Assembly: GCA_013152215.1 (NCBI GenBank)
Contig: JAADGT010000090.1
Coordinates: 1-15,120 of the forward strand
Length of the DNA: 15,120 bases
Direction of reading: 5' to 3'
Source: Deltaproteobacteria bacterium
GTDB taxonomy: Bacteria > Desulfobacterota > Deferrisomatia > Deferrisomatales > Deferrisomataceae
Below, piece by piece: positions 14,501 to 15,120 of this stretch; position 1 is the first letter of the stretch, and each line of letters begins with the position of its first letter. The position numbers and the translations under genes are program-made. Under the pieces are notes generated by a model. It was not told the origin of the DNA, did not search any database, and saw nothing but the letters and a program-made list of their open reading frames with translations.

Positions 14501-14970
14501 GTGGGGTCCGGGTTGTTCTGTGCCGCCAACTGGCGGTACGAGGGCGGTCACCAGGCCCCGAACTGGCCGGGCGCCGTGATGTTGTACAGCGTCGGCAGGG
14601 TCGCCAGGAGCCCGTCCGGCCCGGCCAGCACCTTGCCCAGGTCGTCGGCGAACCCGTCGCCGTCCGAGTCCACCCGCTCGTCCAGCCCGAGCTGGAAGTG
14701 GTAGGCCGAGGTGATCTTCTCGTACGAGTGGCACAGCCCGCAGGTCTGCTTGGGGCTCATCGGCGGCCCGGCCCGGAGCGCCCCTTCCTGACCGTTGGCG
14801 GCCAGGGTATCGCTTGCGTCCAGGTTGGTCCGCACCGGATCGCCCACGCCGTCGTGGTCGGCGTCCGCAAAGGTGCGGATCTCGATGGCCGGATGGGCCA
14901 GCGCCGGCCCGGCCGCGGCCAGCAGGCCGGGCAGCGCCAACGAGGTGAGGAGGATCGGGATCTTTCTCAT
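11512..14970 (-). CDS. Exported octaheme c-type cytochrome with a probable selenocysteine (in-frame TGA)
   Basis: This is a multiheme cytochrome with eight CXXCH motifs, predicted to carry electrons in the periplasm or at the cell surface. Read through the TGA it has 1152 residues. Residues 1-26 form a Sec signal peptide (MRKIPILLTSLALPGLLAAAG, cleavage after ALA). Hemes lie at about 77-81 (CGLCH), 170-174 (CTSCH), 258-262 (CLTCH), 491-495 (CGRCH), 566-570 (CVDCH), 606-610 (CTDCH), 638-642 (CETCH) and 1001-1005 (CVDCH). Residue 141 is the TGA, between hemes 1 and 2. The downstream part has no signal peptide, and its only nearby start is a TTG without a ribosome site, so it could not be exported and heme-loaded alone. 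Asp-rich DxDxDG-type loops at 36-44 and 101-110 suggest calcium binding. The tail ends in Gly/Ser-rich sequence and GCFLQTLSRP. The ATG is preceded by GGAGAGG four bases upstream. The exact family is not identified. A nonsense mutation is the alternative to selenocysteine. Confidence 0.85.
14520..14539 (-). promoter_or_regulatory. SECIS-like hairpin just after the cytochrome TGA
   Basis: On the minus strand CCGCC (14536-14532) pairs with GGCGG (14527-14523) around the tetraloop AGTT. Outside an A-C mismatch, two further pairs (GT with AC) extend the stem. The apical loop begins 17 nt after the TGA, with 16 nt between, and has G as its second base. As I recall the bacterial SECIS model, it asks for a short stem-loop inside the coding region, about 16-37 nt between UGA and loop, and a G in the first two loop positions. 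This hairpin meets those conditions at the lower distance limit. In G+C-rich DNA such a short hairpin can also arise by chance. Confidence 0.55.
14548..14550 (-). other. In-frame TGA, candidate selenocysteine codon (residue 141)
   Basis: The minus-strand frame from the cytochrome ATG reads ...GQFGAW, then TGA, then PPSYRQLAAQNNPDP, and stays open for a further 1011 codons with seven heme motifs. Both sides read as one protein in the same frame, so no indel is needed. The putative recoding hairpin begins 8 nt after the TGA. That the TGA is read as selenocysteine is inference. It would require selA, selB and selC elsewhere in the genome, which this window does not show. Confidence 0.7.
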
Positions 14971-14974
14971 GGTT

Positions 14975-14981
14975 CCTCTCC
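14975..14981 (-). promoter_or_regulatory. Ribosome binding site of the cytochrome gene
   Basis: GGAGAGG on the minus strand lies 4 nt upstream of the ATG at 14970-14968, which supports this start and the signal peptide it gives. No convincing -35/-10 pair was found in the remaining bases to the right edge (14982-15120), so the promoter may lie outside the window. Confidence 0.6.
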
Positions 14982-15120
14982 GTGGGATTGGGTGTTGCAG
15001 GGGCTCCTAGTGTCGTGTTTCGGAAATTTCGCGGTTTTCCCAGGGGGTGGGGCTGGGGGCCCCTCCTTCGCTGAACGGCCTCGCAGGGGCCGCCTCGGCG
15101 CGGTCCGCTGCGGCGCGTGA

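Noticed and set aside
11512..14529. Treating the cytochrome's C-terminal part as its own gene starting at 14529
   Set aside because: The start would be a TTG with no ribosome site, inside a hairpin, and the product would lack a signal peptide needed for heme attachment.
15023..15030. Palindrome GAAATTTC upstream of the cytochrome gene
   Set aside because: An 8-bp A+T-rich palindrome without a matching second site or visible promoter elements; too little to call an operator.
12358..15120. Plus-strand open frame of about 920 codons opposite the cytochrome
   Set aside because: It is an antisense shadow: Val/Gly/His/Pro-rich with no domain, while the minus strand holds eight heme motifs, a signal peptide and a ribosome site.
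15007..15120. Possible C-terminal tail of an upstream minus-strand gene at the right edge
   Set aside because: One frame is open from the edge to a TAG at 15009-15007, but only 37 low-complexity codons are visible and two other frames are also open, so there is no basis to choose.

Overview
The window is strongly G+C-rich bacterial DNA. Every gene I can support lies on the minus strand, so transcription runs from high to low coordinates. A very large exported multiheme c-type cytochrome, an outer-membrane beta-barrel and a lipoprotein point to a Gram-negative anaerobe. A Desulfuromonadia/Desulfobacterota-type metal- or electron-respiring lineage is my best guess, but this is inferred from gene content only and no marker gene is present.

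Layout in transcription order: (1) 14970-11512 encodes an octaheme c-type cytochrome of about 1152 residues. Its reading frame is interrupted once by an in-frame TGA (14548-14550). Signal peptide and heme 1 lie before the TGA, hemes 2-8 after it, and a hairpin fitting the bacterial SECIS pattern follows immediately, so I read it as a selenocysteine codon. A clear intrinsic terminator (11448-11486) closes this unit. (2) 11345-9228 encodes a TPR-type regulator with a C-terminal OmpR-like winged helix plus BTAD (SARP-like) module, with its own promoter candidate. (3) A 130-bp gap holds a GGTAAC direct repeat and a 9-bp inverted repeat, a plausible operator. (4) A tightly packed operon follows: a 738-residue beta-barrel (9097-6881), a 151-residue lipoprotein (6879-6424), and a giant exported protein starting at 6398 and running off the left edge (more than 2100 residues).

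The giant protein's frame is broken at 1963-1973 by a period-5 tandem repeat. Removing one 5-bp unit joins the two open frames perfectly, so this looks like a small tandem duplication (or an assembly artefact) in one gene. Its N-terminal domain is a paralogue of the mature lipoprotein, with one patch of near-identical DNA.

How they may work together (inference): the regulator probably controls the barrel-lipoprotein-giant operon, which would make an outer-membrane/cell-surface assembly. The cytochrome upstream may supply electron transfer across or outside the envelope. No tRNA, rRNA, CRISPR array or insertion sequence was seen. The many long plus-strand frames are antisense shadows typical of G+C-rich DNA.
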